Positions 1 through 9,114 of a stretch of 64,000 bases of DNA are shown piece by piece. Each line of letters starts with the position of its first letter. The stretch's first letter is position 1. The notes under the pieces were generated by a model. That model saw nothing but the letters and a program-made list of their open reading frames with translations. It was not told the DNA's origin and searched no databases. Made by a program: the position numbers and the translations under genes. The stretch is taken from positions 1 through 64,000 of the forward strand of contig CAZRBG010000015.1 in the NCBI GenBank assembly GCA_964598225.1, given 5' to 3'. This DNA comes from SG8-4 sp964598225 (lineage in GTDB: Bacteria > Planctomycetota > Phycisphaerae > Sedimentisphaerales > Anaerobacaceae).

Positions 1-3000
1 ACGAGCATCCCATTGAGTTGCCGCAGTTGAAGCATCTGTAGCAGGTTCCGTTACGGACGGTGATCGAGCCGCAGATGTCGCAGGCCGGGGCGTCGCTCGG
101 GAAATGCGCAAACTGACTGTTGAATTGCTCCATCATCTTTGCCTCGGTCTGAGTACCGCTCGATTCATCGTTGATGCCCGTCCCCACAAGAACGCCAAGA
201 CGCGTGGCCAGGTCCGTGAAACGGGTCTTTGGTTCTGCGGTTTGCTGCTTGGCTTTCTGCTCGGTCGTTGCCGGTTTCTTTTCATCCTTTGCAGCGACTT
301 TCGCCTCGGCGATTTTCTGCGCCAGATCCTTTGTCCGTTCGACCAGTTTCTTGGCCGTGGTGTTATTCTTGTTGTCGGCAGCGCCCGCGTTGGCGCCCCT
401 ATTCGGGGTATTCTTCTCGGCGTAACCGGGGATAAACTGACAGCCCATCCAGCAGAATATATAGTCGATCAGGCTCTTGGCGAAAGGAATATCCCTGTTC
501 GAGGTCATGCCGGACGGCTCGAACCGGGCGTGGCGGAACTTGTCCACCAGCGTAATCAAAGGCACGCCGTACTGCAAAGCCATCGACGTACAAGTCCCTA
601 TAACATCCATGAGGCCCCCGACGGTGCTGCCCTCCTTGGCCATGGTGATAAACAACTCACCAGGCTGGCCATCCTCGTATAGCCCCACCGTCAGGTAACC
701 CTCATGTCCTGATACGGAAAATTTATGCGTAATGCTCTGGCGCGTGTCCGGCAGCCGGCGTCTGAACGGCTGGGTCGCAGCGGGCGCTTTGGCCTTTGCA
801 TCTTTGTGTTTTTTCGTAGATACCGGCTGTAGCTTCTTCGATCCGTCCCGGTAGATGGCAACGGCCTTGAGGCCGAGCTTCCAGCCCTTCATATAAGCCG
901 CGGCAATATCCTCAGTCGTGCTTTCCTCAGACATATTGATCGTCTTGCTTATGGCTCCTGAGATAAACGGCTGAACGGCAGCCATCATCCTGAGGTGCGC
1001 CATATAATCGATAAACCTCTTGCCGTTGCGGGGCTTGAAAGCACAGTCGAAAACCTGCAAATGGTCGGGATTGAACTTAGGAGCACCCTCAATCGTCTCG
1101 TGCTCGTCTACGTAATCACAGATAGCCTTGATGTCGTCGGCGCTGTAGCCGAGCCTTTCGAGGGCCATGGGGACGGTCTTGTTGACCAGCTTGAGCATAC
1201 CGCCGCCGGCCAGCAGCTTGTATTTCACCAGCGCTATGTCCGGCTCGATTCCGGTCGTATCACAATCCATCAAAAAGCCGATTGTGCCCGTCGGCGCAAG
1301 AACTGTTGCCTGAGCATTGCGAAAGCCCACCTTAGTGCCGGCGTCAAGGGCCTGGTCCCACGAGTCCTTGGCTGCGTTGCGCAGGTATTCCGGGCAGTGG
1401 GCTTCGGGAATATCGCAGGCGTGCTGGCGGTGCATGTTGATGACCTTTAGCATCTGCTCGGAATTCGTCTCGAATTGCTCGAAAGGCTCCTTTATCGAAG
1501 CCAGCTCGGCGCTTGTAGCATACGCCGAACCGGTCATAACAGCACTGATAGCCCCGCCGATCGCTCTGGCCTGGTCGGAGTCGTACGGCATCGCCAGGCT
1601 CATTATCAAAGAGCCCAGATTAGCGAAGCCCAGGCCCAGCGGACGGAACATGTGACTGTTTACGGCAACCGATTCGTCCGGATAGCTGCCGTTATCGACC
1701 AGAATCTCCTGAGCGATAATGAATGTCCTGACCGCCTTTTTGAAACCGTCGACGTCGAACGTGCCGTCAGACTTGCGGAATTTCATCAAATTCAGAGAAG
1801 CCAGATTGCAAGCCGAATCATCGATGAACATGTATTCGCTGCACGGATTCGAGGCGTTGATCGGCCCGGAATTGGGGCAGGTGTGCCAGCGGTTGATGGT
1901 ACTGTCATACTGAACGCCCGGATCGCCGCAGACCCTCGTGCCCTCTGCAATCAGATCCATAAGCTCCCGCGCCGAGTGCTCGCCGATGTTCTCACCCGTA
2001 GTAACAGCATTGGTGGTCCACTTTCCGTCCTTCTCCACCGCCTCCATGAACATATCGGTAACACGAACCGAGAGATTGGAATTCTGGAACATTACGCTGT
2101 TGTACGCCTGGTTGTTGTAGTCGCCGTCGTAGCCGGCCTCGATAAGCGCCCATGCTTTCTTCTCCTCCTCGGTCTTACAGGTTATGAATTCCTTTATGTC
2201 CGGATGGGTAACTTTCAGCGACTGCATCTTTGCCGCACGGCGAGTCTTGCCGCCCGACTTTATCACCGCCGCTATTTGGTCGTAGACTCTCATGAAACTT
2301 AAAGGCCCCGATGGTTTGCCGCCGCCGGAGAGCTTTTCTCTACTGCTTCTCAGTGTTGACAGGTCGGTTCCCGTTCCCGATCCGTGCTTGAACAGCATGG
2401 CCTCACTGGTCGCCAGTCGCATGATGTCTTTCATCGAATCCTGCACGGACTGGATGAAGCACGCCGACGCCTGCGGGTACTTATAACTCGTCTCACAGGG
2501 GACGGCTTTTATGCTTTTCGGATCCCAGCGGAAATTGTGACCGCTTCCGGTCACGTTATAAACGTCATAAAGCCCCACATTGAACCAGACGGGCGAGTTG
2601 AACGCCCCGTACTGATTGACACAAAGCCAGGTCAGCTCGTTGTAGAAATTCTCGGCATCTTCATGGCTCGCGAAGTAGCCGTCTCGTGTGCCTCTTGAGG
2701 CTATTCCCTTGCAGACGCGATGCACGAGCTGCTTAACCGAATTCTCTCGCTGGCCCGTTTCGATATCGCCGTAGAAATACTTGCTGGCAACGACTTTGGT
2801 CGCCAACTGGCTCCACGAAGCGGGAACTTCTATGTCGTCCTGCTCGAAAATCGCCTTGCCGTCATCGCCGGCAATCTTAGCCGAACGAAACTCCCATTCG
2901 AGCTGATCGAACGGATGCACGCCGGGCGTCGAGAAGAATTGTTCTACCTTTAAACCTTTAGAATCGGAGGCCTTCACAGGTGTTTCCGATTGCGCCTGTT

Positions 3001-3040
3001 CAGTAGTGAAAGGATTATTAATGTCGAACTCAAAAGACAT
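1..3040 (-). CDS. nrdJ: Adenosylcobalamin-dependent (class II) ribonucleotide reductase, nearly complete
   Basis: Reduces ribonucleotides to deoxyribonucleotides with a B12-derived radical, in the cytoplasm. From the ATG complement at 3038-3040 the frame runs 1013 codons to the window edge. The last residues are MGCS and the single base left at position 1 complements to T, so probably only the stop codon is missing. Visible family features are the nucleotide/effector segment KHGSGTGTDLSTLRSS, the active-site region PINASNPCSEYMF, the segment LNLMKF, and a C-terminal four-cysteine zinc-ribbon-like tail (CDIC-x9-CYRC) typical of long NrdJ proteins. The start is preceded by GGAGGCG at good spacing. 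A Lys/Ala-rich linker lies before the tail. Two NrdR-like boxes lie upstream. No intein was seen. The assignment is secure. Confidence 0.95.
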   Translation of the reverse strand, partial: MSFEFDINNPFTTEQAQSETPVKASDSKGLKVEQFFSTPGVHPFDQLEWEFRSAKIAGDDGKAIFEQDDIEVPASWSQLATKVVASKYFYGDIETGQRENSVKQLVHRVCKGIASRGTRDGYFASHEDAENFYNELTWLCVNQYGAFNSPVWFNVGLYDVYNVTGSGHNFRWDPKSIKAVPCETSYKYPQASACFIQSVQDSMKDIMRLATSEAMLFKHGSGTGTDLSTLRSSREKLSGGGKPSGPLSFMRVYDQIAAVIKSGGKTRRAAKMQSLKVTHPDIKEFITCKTEEEKKAWALIEAGYDGDYNNQAYNSVMFQNSNLSVRVTDMFMEAVEKDGKWTTNAVTTGENIGEHSARELMDLIAEGTRVCGDPGVQYDSTINRWHTCPNSGPINASNPCSEYMFIDDSACNLASLNLMKFRKSDGTFDVDGFKKAVRTFIIAQEILVDNGSYPDESVAVNSHMFRPLGLGFANLGSLIMSLAMPYDSDQARAIGGAISAVMTGSAYATSAELASIKEPFEQFETNSEQMLKVINMHRQHACDIPEAHCPEYLRNAAKDSWDQALDAGTKVGFRNAQATVLAPTGTIGFLMDCDTTGIEPDIALVKYKLLAGGGMLKLVNKTVPMALERLGYSADDIKAICDYVDEHETIEGAPKFNPDHLQVFDCAFKPRNGKRFIDYMAHLRMMAAVQPFISGAISKTINMSEESTTEDIAAAYMKGWKLGLKAVAIYRDGSKKLQPVSTKKHKDAKAKAPAATQPFRRRLPDTRQSITHKFSVSGHEGYLTVGLYEDGQPGELFITMAKEGSTVGGLMDVIGTCTSMALQYGVPLITLVDKFRHARFEPSGMTSNRDIPFAKSLIDYIFCWMGCQFIPGYAEKNTPNRGANAGAADNKNNTTAKKLVERTKDLAQKIAEAKVAAKDEKKPATTEQKAKQQTAEPKTRFTDLATRLGVLVGTGINDESSGTQTEAKMMEQFNSQFAHFPSDAPACDICGSITVRNGTCYRCFNCGNSMGCS

Positions 3041-3069
3041 TTATGCGCCTCCATGCGAAAATAACAAAA

Positions 3070-3116
3070 CCACAATATATAGAAAATACAAACGGGAGCT
3101 GCGCCAGATATAGTGG
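3070..3116 (-). promoter_or_regulatory. Tandem NrdR-like boxes upstream of nrdJ
   Basis: Two 16-bp AT-centred sites resemble the published NrdR box consensus acaCwAtATaTwGtgt. Site 1 at 3070-3085 (ccacaatatatagaaa) matches about 12 of 16 positions. Site 2 at 3101-3116 (gcgccagatatagtgg) matches about 11 of 16. Their starts are exactly 31 bp apart, three helical turns, which is the usual spacing of NrdR box pairs. They lie 30-76 bp before the nrdJ start, so ATP/dATP-sensing repression by NrdR is inferred. No nrdR gene is in the window. Confidence 0.65.
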
Positions 3117-3348
3117 TAAAGCTCGTAATAAAGTATCGGCAGACTACTTCCATATCGATAAGGTGTAAAGTCCAAAATTCGATTTTTTTGGTGCATTTTC
3201 TTCGCCCTTTTTCTTAATCCTTGTAGTTACTGAATCTATGGAAGAAAAAAAAATTTCCCGCCCGGAGAACTTCTAACAACACTCGCAAACACTTTTGATA
3301 TTAGTTACAATCTCTATCTGAAAACTTAACTATTTCTGGAGAAACTTG

Positions 3349-4767
3349 ATGAGGAATATAAACCTTTTCACCATCATGATTTGCCTGGCTTTTTTAACGT
3401 CGACGACAGAAGTTCGCGGCAAATCGGAAATCACCTTTCCTTACTTAGGTCGTATCGAGCCGCATCACGCGCGCAGCATTAAGTCCTCGAACTGGTCTGT
3501 CGGGGCGGAAACCATGGACAGGGATTATACGATCTATAGAAACTGGAGTTCGTACCTGGGGCCTTTGGGATTCAAAAAGGCGCGTCTTCAGGCAGGCTGG
3601 GCTAAAACGGAACGCAGCAAAGGCGTTTATGACTGGAAGTGGCTGGATGAAATTATTTACGATATGGCCGGACAGGGTGTTGAGCCGTGGGTGTGTCTTT
3701 GCTACGGCAATCCTCTATATTCCAACGGCGAGACGCGCCTCGGCGCCGGTATCCCAAAGACCGAACAATCCCTGCAGGGGTGGGAGAAGTTCGTTAAGGC
3801 GATAGTATCGAGATACAAAGAGCAGATCGACGAATGGGAAATCTGGAATGAGCCGAATCTCAGGAAGAAGAATCCGGCGGCCGACTACGCTCGATTTCTG
3901 ATTCGAACCGCTGAAGCTGTGCGCGAGATCCAGCCTGATGCAAAGATTCCGGCGATGTCACTTGCGGGCGTGGATTATGCGTACACTTCGGACGTCCTTA
4001 AAATTCTCGCCGATAAAGACAAGCTCTCACTTGTTAACGAAGTCACATATCACCCGTACAAACCCAATCCGGATGAGAGTTACAAGGCGGTCGCAAAGCT
4101 CAGAGCGGTTATTTCCAAATATTCGGACGAGATCACAGTTCGCCAGGGAGAGAACGGCTGCCCCTCGGCCAAGAGGAAGACCAAGGCGCTGAGCGGCCGC
4201 GACTGGACCGAGCTGTCTCAGGCGAAGTGGGCTTTGCGGCGGCTTCTCGGCGACCTCGGACGCGATATTCCATCGTCCTACTTTGCGATCATGGACATGA
4301 AGTATCCGGATGAGATGAACATGAAGGGCTTGCTCAAATCCCGCCAGGATCAGACTGTCGAGTACGCAAAGCCGGCATATTACGCGCTTCAGAATCTTGC
4401 CGCAGTTTTCGACGACAATCTTTGCAGAATCCCGGAGTTTGAGTTTTCAACCGACACAGATATTTCTTTATCGGTCTTCGGCTATGAGAACAAATCTTCG
4501 AAAGAGCAGGTTGTCACAGTCTGGCGCGACGATGAAATTCCATCCGACAGCAACGAGAAAACAAAAGTCGATTTCACATTCAGAAACGCCCGCTTCACGA
4601 ATCCAGTCTATGTCGACCTGCGACTGGGCAAGGTTTGGCAGATTCCGCAAGCCAACCGGTCCGCCGAGGGTGATGCCTGTCAGTTTAAGGATATCCCCTG
4701 CTATGACTCGCCCATTCTGATAGCCGACGTGAGCAACATCAAACTCCGTACAGGGATCGAGCGATAG
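3349..4767 (+). CDS. Secreted clan-A glycoside hydrolase-like protein (GH39-like)
   Basis: Predicted exported TIM-barrel glycosidase of 472 aa; the substrate is unknown. An N-terminal signal peptide (LFTIMICLAFLTSTTEVRG) precedes the barrel. The motif WEIWNEPN near residue 168 is the classic acid/base region of clan GH-A. RQGENG near residue 268 could supply the nucleophile glutamate. The C-terminal 100 residues look like a beta-rich domain. The frame is open from a TTG at 3346, but ATG 3349 is better spaced from GGAG at 3338-3341. It is a single gene, divergent from nrdJ. The GH39 family is a guess within the clan; GH5 or GH30-like proteins are alternatives. Confidence 0.7.
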   Translation: MRNINLFTIMICLAFLTSTTEVRGKSEITFPYLGRIEPHHARSIKSSNWSVGAETMDRDYTIYRNWSSYLGPLGFKKARLQAGWAKTERSKGVYDWKWLDEIIYDMAGQGVEPWVCLCYGNPLYSNGETRLGAGIPKTEQSLQGWEKFVKAIVSRYKEQIDEWEIWNEPNLRKKNPAADYARFLIRTAEAVREIQPDAKIPAMSLAGVDYAYTSDVLKILADKDKLSLVNEVTYHPYKPNPDESYKAVAKLRAVISKYSDEITVRQGENGCPSAKRKTKALSGRDWTELSQAKWALRRLLGDLGRDIPSSYFAIMDMKYPDEMNMKGLLKSRQDQTVEYAKPAYYALQNLAAVFDDNLCRIPEFEFSTDTDISLSVFGYENKSSKEQVVTVWRDDEIPSDSNEKTKVDFTFRNARFTNPVYVDLRLGKVWQIPQANRSAEGDACQFKDIPCYDSPILIADVSNIKLRTGIER

Positions 4768-4829
4768 TAAAACCTTTGGGCAACTATAGCGTAGTACTGC
4801 AATGTATTTAACGGAGCTTAGCGTTTGGG

Positions 4830-4870
4830 GCCACCACCCATTGGAATTATTAGCGTTCTTGGGTGGCAGC
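4830..4870. repeat. Imperfect palindrome downstream of the glycosidase gene
   Basis: CCACCCA at 4834-4840 pairs with TGGGTGG at 4860-4866, and flanking GGC/GCC bases can extend the stem. There is no T tract, so it is a palindromic repeat or a weak terminator. It lies between the glycosidase stop (4767) and uvrC (4948); nothing else was recognised there. Confidence 0.35.
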
Positions 4871-4947
4871 CTCATCCCGATTGTTGTTTATCGGCATGGG
4901 GCTGGCTCTTTTCCGGCTAAATACGTACCATTGATATAGTTATTCTT

Positions 4948-6291
4948 ATGAAGCCAGAAAAAGGACAGGATCGTTACAAACGGATTCGGGAGAAGATTAA
5001 GAGCCTGCCAACCGGGCCGGGGCTTTATTTCATGAAGGACTCTGCCGATAAGGTCCTCTATATCGGCAAGGCAAAGAATCTGCGTTCACGTGCAGCCAGC
5101 TATTTTCAGCCAAGCACAGATCTGGTGGCAACTCGCGGGCCGATGATCGCCGAGATGATCGGCAAGGTTGCGGACATCGATTTTCTGGAAACAGCCAACG
5201 AAGTCGATGCCGTGTTGTCCGAAGCGCGCCTTATCAAGGACATCCGGCCTCCGTACAACAGCGACCTGATCGACAGCAAGACGTTCCCATATCTCGAGAT
5301 CACCACCGGCGATGACTTCCCGGGCGTCTACATCACCCGCAAGCCCAGGCCGCACGGCAGCAGACTGTTCGGCCCCTTCGCCGGAGCCAGAGACCTGCGG
5401 GACGTGCTGGTCGTGCTGCAGAAGATATTCAAATTCAGAACCTGCAAGCTCGAAATCAACAAGGACGATCCCAAGCGCCGGTTCTTCAGGCCCTGCCTTT
5501 TGTACAGCATAAAGCAATGCACCGCTCCCTGCGGGGCCAAGATCGACCAGACAGAGTACAAAAAGATCATCACAGACCTGCTGAGATTTCTGCGCTCTAA
5601 ACGCTCGGTTATACTGCGCCGGCTAAAGCAGCAGATGAATGAAGCATCCGAGAAGCTGGAATACGAGAAGGCTGCCATGTTTCGCGACCGAATTCGCCTG
5701 ATCGAGCGGCTCGACCGCCGGGGCACCCCGGACGAGCACGTCCAGCCGGAAGTCTTTGCCGCTGATCCGACAGAGGCACTCGTGAAATTGCGGGAACTGC
5801 TCGGGACCTCCGAACCCGTTCGGATCATCGAGGGCATCGACATCGCCAACATCGCCGGCGCCGAAGCTGTCGGATCGCTGGTCAAGTTCATCGACGGCAG
5901 GCCGTTCAAGAACGGCTATCGCAGATTCAGGATCAAGACCGTAGAAGGCATCGACGACTATGCAATGATTTCCGAGGTGGTCGGCCGCAGGTATAAATAC
6001 GCCCTGCGCGGTGAAGAGCTGTGGCCGGACCTGGTCCTGATCGACGGGGGACTCGGGCACCTCAGGGCCGCCGAAAAAGCATTCGAGCAACTTAACGCCC
6101 CGCCTGTGAAAATCGCGTCAATCGCAAAAAAGCAAGAAGATATATACCTTCAGAACAGCACCAAGCCATTAAAGCTGCCGGCCCGCTCACCGGCGCGAAA
6201 ACTGCTCCAATACGTCCGGGACGAGGCCCACCGCTTCGCCCAGCATTACCATCACATCCTGCGAAGCAAAAAGATGTTCGGCAACAAATGA
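4948..6291 (+). CDS. uvrC: UvrC-type excinuclease subunit lacking the C-terminal HhH domain
   Basis: Makes the dual incisions in UvrABC nucleotide excision repair. An N-terminal GIY-YIG nuclease is seen around residues 20-100 (GPGLYFMKD, VLYIGKAKNLRSR). A central cysteine cluster follows (FRPCLLYSIKQCTAPC), then a UVR motif near 231-255 (KLEYEKAAMFRDRI). The RNase H-like second nuclease shows its acidic and histidine positions: EGIDIANIAG, DDYAMISEVVGRRY, DLVLIDGG and RDEAHRFA. At 447 aa it ends right after the nuclease and lacks the (HhH)2 DNA-binding tail found in about 600-residue UvrCs. No frameshift is evident near the stop, so this is probably its natural form. No clear Shine-Dalgarno precedes the ATG. 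Confidence 0.92.
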   Translation: MKPEKGQDRYKRIREKIKSLPTGPGLYFMKDSADKVLYIGKAKNLRSRAASYFQPSTDLVATRGPMIAEMIGKVADIDFLETANEVDAVLSEARLIKDIRPPYNSDLIDSKTFPYLEITTGDDFPGVYITRKPRPHGSRLFGPFAGARDLRDVLVVLQKIFKFRTCKLEINKDDPKRRFFRPCLLYSIKQCTAPCGAKIDQTEYKKIITDLLRFLRSKRSVILRRLKQQMNEASEKLEYEKAAMFRDRIRLIERLDRRGTPDEHVQPEVFAADPTEALVKLRELLGTSEPVRIIEGIDIANIAGAEAVGSLVKFIDGRPFKNGYRRFRIKTVEGIDDYAMISEVVGRRYKYALRGEELWPDLVLIDGGLGHLRAAEKAFEQLNAPPVKIASIAKKQEDIYLQNSTKPLKLPARSPARKLLQYVRDEAHRFAQHYHHILRSKKMFGNK

Positions 6292-6293
6292 TG

Positions 6294-6353
6294 GTTCGTA
6301 GTGACGCCGTAAGGCGTTTTTCACTGATATGCCCTTACGGGCACACTATGAAC
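6294..6353. repeat. 60-bp double-hairpin palindromic element, may terminate uvrC
   Basis: Outer arms GTTCGTAGTG (6294-6303) and CACTATGAAC (6344-6353) are inverted with one mismatch. Inside are two small hairpins: ACGCC-gtaa-GGCGT followed by a T run (6304-6321), and TGCCC-ttac-GGGCA (6330-6343). The first has the form of a short Rho-independent terminator just after the uvrC stop. The nested layout looks like a dispersed palindromic repeat unit. Confidence 0.55.
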
Positions 6354-6647
6354 GGCCTGTCCGGCAATCATACCTTATTCTCATCGGCGGCCGCGAAAAG
6401 ATCGCTGAGCCAACCCCCGCCAAAAGCCCCCTCCATTATCACCTGGATACCCCGCAGCCACTGACCGCTTGCGTCGCGAAACGTTACACTGCTGAATTTA
6501 TGGTGGACATCCATTGCCGCACACGCTACATTTGTTTGTAGCTTCTTTCATGGCTATCTCTTTTCTATTGACCATAATCGTACAGGATCAAACGACTGGA
6601 GACAGCCTTTCATGGATTTACATTGAAACGAAAGGAAGGAAAAAAGG

Positions 6648-7652
6648 ATGAAACATGTATTAAAGCTTCGAAGATTTGTTCTGATAGGATTAGTATCTAT
6701 GATCGTATCGTCGGCACATGCAAAGCCGCTCGTGCTTGAAGGCGAAAACGGCCCCGGCAAGGGCAGGCATATCGTATTTCTGGTAGGCGACGAAGAGTAC
6801 CGCTCGGAAGACTCGATGCCCCAACTTGCCAAAATACTGGCTGTCCATCACGGCTTCAAGTGTACGGTCCTGTTTTCGATAAACAAGAAAACCGGAGAAA
6901 TTGACCCCAAGACGCTCGACAACATCCCGGGTCTCGAAGCTCTTGAAGACGCCGACATGGTGGTGATGTTCCTGCGCTTCCGCGAGTTGCCGGACGAACA
7001 GATGAAGTACATTATCGACTACACGAACTCCGGCAGGCCGATCATGGGATTGCGAACGTCCACACACGCTTTTAATTACAGAAAGCACAAAGACAGCCCC
7101 TACGCCAAATACAGTTTCCGCAGCAAGGAACTCGACGGGGGGTACGGCAGACAGGTCTTCGGGGAGACTTGGATTAGTCACTACGGACATCACCAGGTCG
7201 AGAGCACTCGCGGCCTGATCGTCAAGGGCATGGGAAACGAGGTTATCGCTAAGGGCATCGACGAAATCTGGGGCGAGTCCGACGTTTACGGCCTGACAAC
7301 GCTGCACGGCTGCTGCAAGCCGCTCGTCATGGGACAGGTTTTGGTCGGCATGGACCCGGACGACGAGCCGCATCCGGACAAAAGACTGGTGCCGGTCACC
7401 TGGACCAAAACCTATACCGGCGACACCGGCAACACGGCACGCGTCTTCACCACCACAATGGGACATTCATTCGATTTGTTCAGCGAAGGTTTCCGTCGGC
7501 TGCTCGTCAACGCCTGTTATTGGTGCCTTGAGATGGAAGATAAAATCCCGGCCAGGAGCAAAGTCGACTTCGTCGGCGAGTACAGTCCCAATAAAATAGG
7601 TATGGGCAAGCACAAAACCGGCCTGAAGCCGTCCGACCACGCACTACGCTGA
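6648..7652 (+). CDS. Secreted ThuA-domain protein
   Basis: A 334-aa exported protein with a signal peptide (LRRFVLIGLVSMIVSSAHA). It carries a ThuA-like, class I glutamine amidotransferase-fold domain: HIVFLVGDEEYRSEDSMP at the start, a central DADMVVMFLRFRELPDEQ, and SGRPIMGLRTSTHAF near the position of the nucleophile elbow. A later His-containing segment (TTTMGHSFDLFSEGFRRLL) is also typical. ThuA proteins are linked to sugar metabolism and are common in Planctomycetota, but the reaction is unknown. The start is supported by AAGGAAGGAAAAAAGG before ATG 6648. The gene is monocistronic and is followed by a hairpin at 7665-7693. Confidence 0.8.
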   Translation: MKHVLKLRRFVLIGLVSMIVSSAHAKPLVLEGENGPGKGRHIVFLVGDEEYRSEDSMPQLAKILAVHHGFKCTVLFSINKKTGEIDPKTLDNIPGLEALEDADMVVMFLRFRELPDEQMKYIIDYTNSGRPIMGLRTSTHAFNYRKHKDSPYAKYSFRSKELDGGYGRQVFGETWISHYGHHQVESTRGLIVKGMGNEVIAKGIDEIWGESDVYGLTTLHGCCKPLVMGQVLVGMDPDDEPHPDKRLVPVTWTKTYTGDTGNTARVFTTTMGHSFDLFSEGFRRLLVNACYWCLEMEDKIPARSKVDFVGEYSPNKIGMGKHKTGLKPSDHALR

Positions 7653-7664
7653 TATCATAATGCG

Positions 7665-7693
7665 CGCCGGAGATACAACGGTGATCTCCGGCG
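7665..7693 (+). terminator. Hairpin after the ThuA gene
   Basis: A perfect 10-bp GC-rich stem (CGCCGGAGAT 7665-7674, ATCTCCGGCG 7684-7693) with a 9-nt loop lies 13 bp after the stop. No U tract follows, so termination may need Rho or the hairpin may protect the 3' end. The rest of 7694-7961 shows no gene. Confidence 0.5.
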
Positions 7694-7961
7694 GAGCTGA
7701 GCCGCGATACGTTCCGTCTACGCCATTCGTTTCATCCGTTCAGCTTCTGTTCATGCGGTAACGCCAGCGGTGTAGCCCGTCCTTAAGGTTCGTTTATCGG
7801 CTCGTGAGCCTATTTCTTATACGCCTGTTCGTATGCTTTGCACGCAGGGCAAACTCCCGATTCGAGCTTCTTGACGAACCAGAAATGCCTTTATTTGTCC
7901 GGCCAGTTTGATAGTCTATTGAGCGTGGTGTATTTTGAACGTTCATAAAAGGAGATAATCG

Positions 7962-8999
7962 GTGAAAATGATCGATCTGCGCAGTGATACGGTAACGCTG
8001 CCGACCGCCGCGATGCGGGAGGCGATCTTCAACGCCGAGTTGGGTGACGACGTGTTCGGGGAGGACCCGACCACGAATCGACTCGAAGAAATGGCCGCCG
8101 AGCGGATGGGAAAAGAGGCGGCGATGCTGGTCGCCAGCGGAACTATGGGCAACCTCGTTTCCGTGCTGACTCACTGCGGGCGCGGGGACGAGGCCATCCT
8201 GGGCGATCAGTCGCATACGTATATCTACGAAGCCGGTGGAGTCGCAACTCTCGGCGGCGTCCACCCGCGTACGGTCCCCAATCAACCGGACGGCACCTTA
8301 CATCCGGAAGATATCGAAGCGGCGATTCGCGCCGACAATGTGCATTTTCCGCGCACCCGGCTGATCTGCCTTGAGAACACGCACAATCGCTGCGGCGGAA
8401 CGGTTTTGACTCCTGAGTATACCGAGCAGGTCGCGACAATGGCTCAAAACCGCGGGCTTATGCTTCACCTCGACGGCGCCCGAATATTCAACGCCGCCGT
8501 CGCCCTCTCTGCACACGTGAAAGAGCTGACCCGGCACGTGGATTCGCTTAGCTTTTGCCTGTCCAAAGGTCTCTCGGCCCCGGTAGGCTCGGTAATCTGC
8601 GGCTCGAAAGAATTCGTCGCCGAGGCCCGGCGAATCCGAAAGTCTGTCGGCGGCGGCATGCGCCAATGCGGCATAATCGCTGCCGCGGGTATCGAGGCTC
8701 TGGCTAACATGACCGAGAGATTATCGGAAGATCACGCCAACGCTAGATGGTTCGCTGGAGGAATCGCTGAGATTGAGGGCCTCGCCGTCGATCTCGAACG
8801 TGTGCAGACCAATATTGTCTACTTCGACATCGTCGGAGGCTCGGTTTCCGCCGAACAACTCGTCGGACTGCTTAACGAGAAAGGCGTTCGTATCTTACAG
8901 GTCGGCCCGGCCCGCCTGCGGGCGGCAACTCATTACGGCATCGAGGCCGCCGATATTGAGTCGGCATTGACGGCACTGGCCGAAGCTATGGGGCAATAA
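7962..8999 (+). CDS. ltaE: Low-specificity L-threonine aldolase
   Basis: PLP enzyme cleaving L-threonine or allo-threonine to glycine and acetaldehyde, cytoplasmic, 345 aa. Family hallmarks are MIDLRSDTVTLPTAAMREA at the N terminus, GDDVFGEDPTTNRLEE, LHLDGARIFNAAVAL (PLP-ring Asp and Arg region) and SFCLSKGLSAPVGSV containing the Schiff-base lysine. The GTG at 7962 is chosen because GGAG at 7951-7954 lies 7 nt before it; an in-frame ATG at 7968 is too far away. It is convergent with the next gene and shares a hairpin with it. Confidence 0.93.
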   Translation: MKMIDLRSDTVTLPTAAMREAIFNAELGDDVFGEDPTTNRLEEMAAERMGKEAAMLVASGTMGNLVSVLTHCGRGDEAILGDQSHTYIYEAGGVATLGGVHPRTVPNQPDGTLHPEDIEAAIRADNVHFPRTRLICLENTHNRCGGTVLTPEYTEQVATMAQNRGLMLHLDGARIFNAAVALSAHVKELTRHVDSLSFCLSKGLSAPVGSVICGSKEFVAEARRIRKSVGGGMRQCGIIAAAGIEALANMTERLSEDHANARWFAGGIAEIEGLAVDLERVQTNIVYFDIVGGSVSAEQLVGLLNEKGVRILQVGPARLRAATHYGIEAADIESALTALAEAMGQ

Positions 9000-9030
9000 T
9001 CGAATTACCAAGGGCGGCAGCGAACAATCC

Positions 9031-9063
9031 GGGGCCTGCACCGAGCCGACCGGCACAGGCCCC
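9031..9063. terminator. Bidirectional terminator-like hairpin
   Basis: GGGGCCTG (9031-9038) and CAGGCCCC (9056-9063) form a perfect 8-bp stem between two convergent genes. A second small hairpin, GGGCA-caa-TGCCC, lies near 9083-9095. Neither has a strong T run. The position between convergent stops supports a terminator role. Confidence 0.45.
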
Positions 9064-9114
9064 TAAAACTATAGAAATCACAGGGCACAATGCCCCATGT
9101 CATCGCACGACAAA

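Noticed and set aside
7810..7887. Minus-strand fragment HFWFVKKLESGVCPACKAY with a CxxC
   Set aside because: Only about 25 codons long, without a start codon, and bounded upstream by a stop. It may be the tail of a lost gene but cannot be supported.
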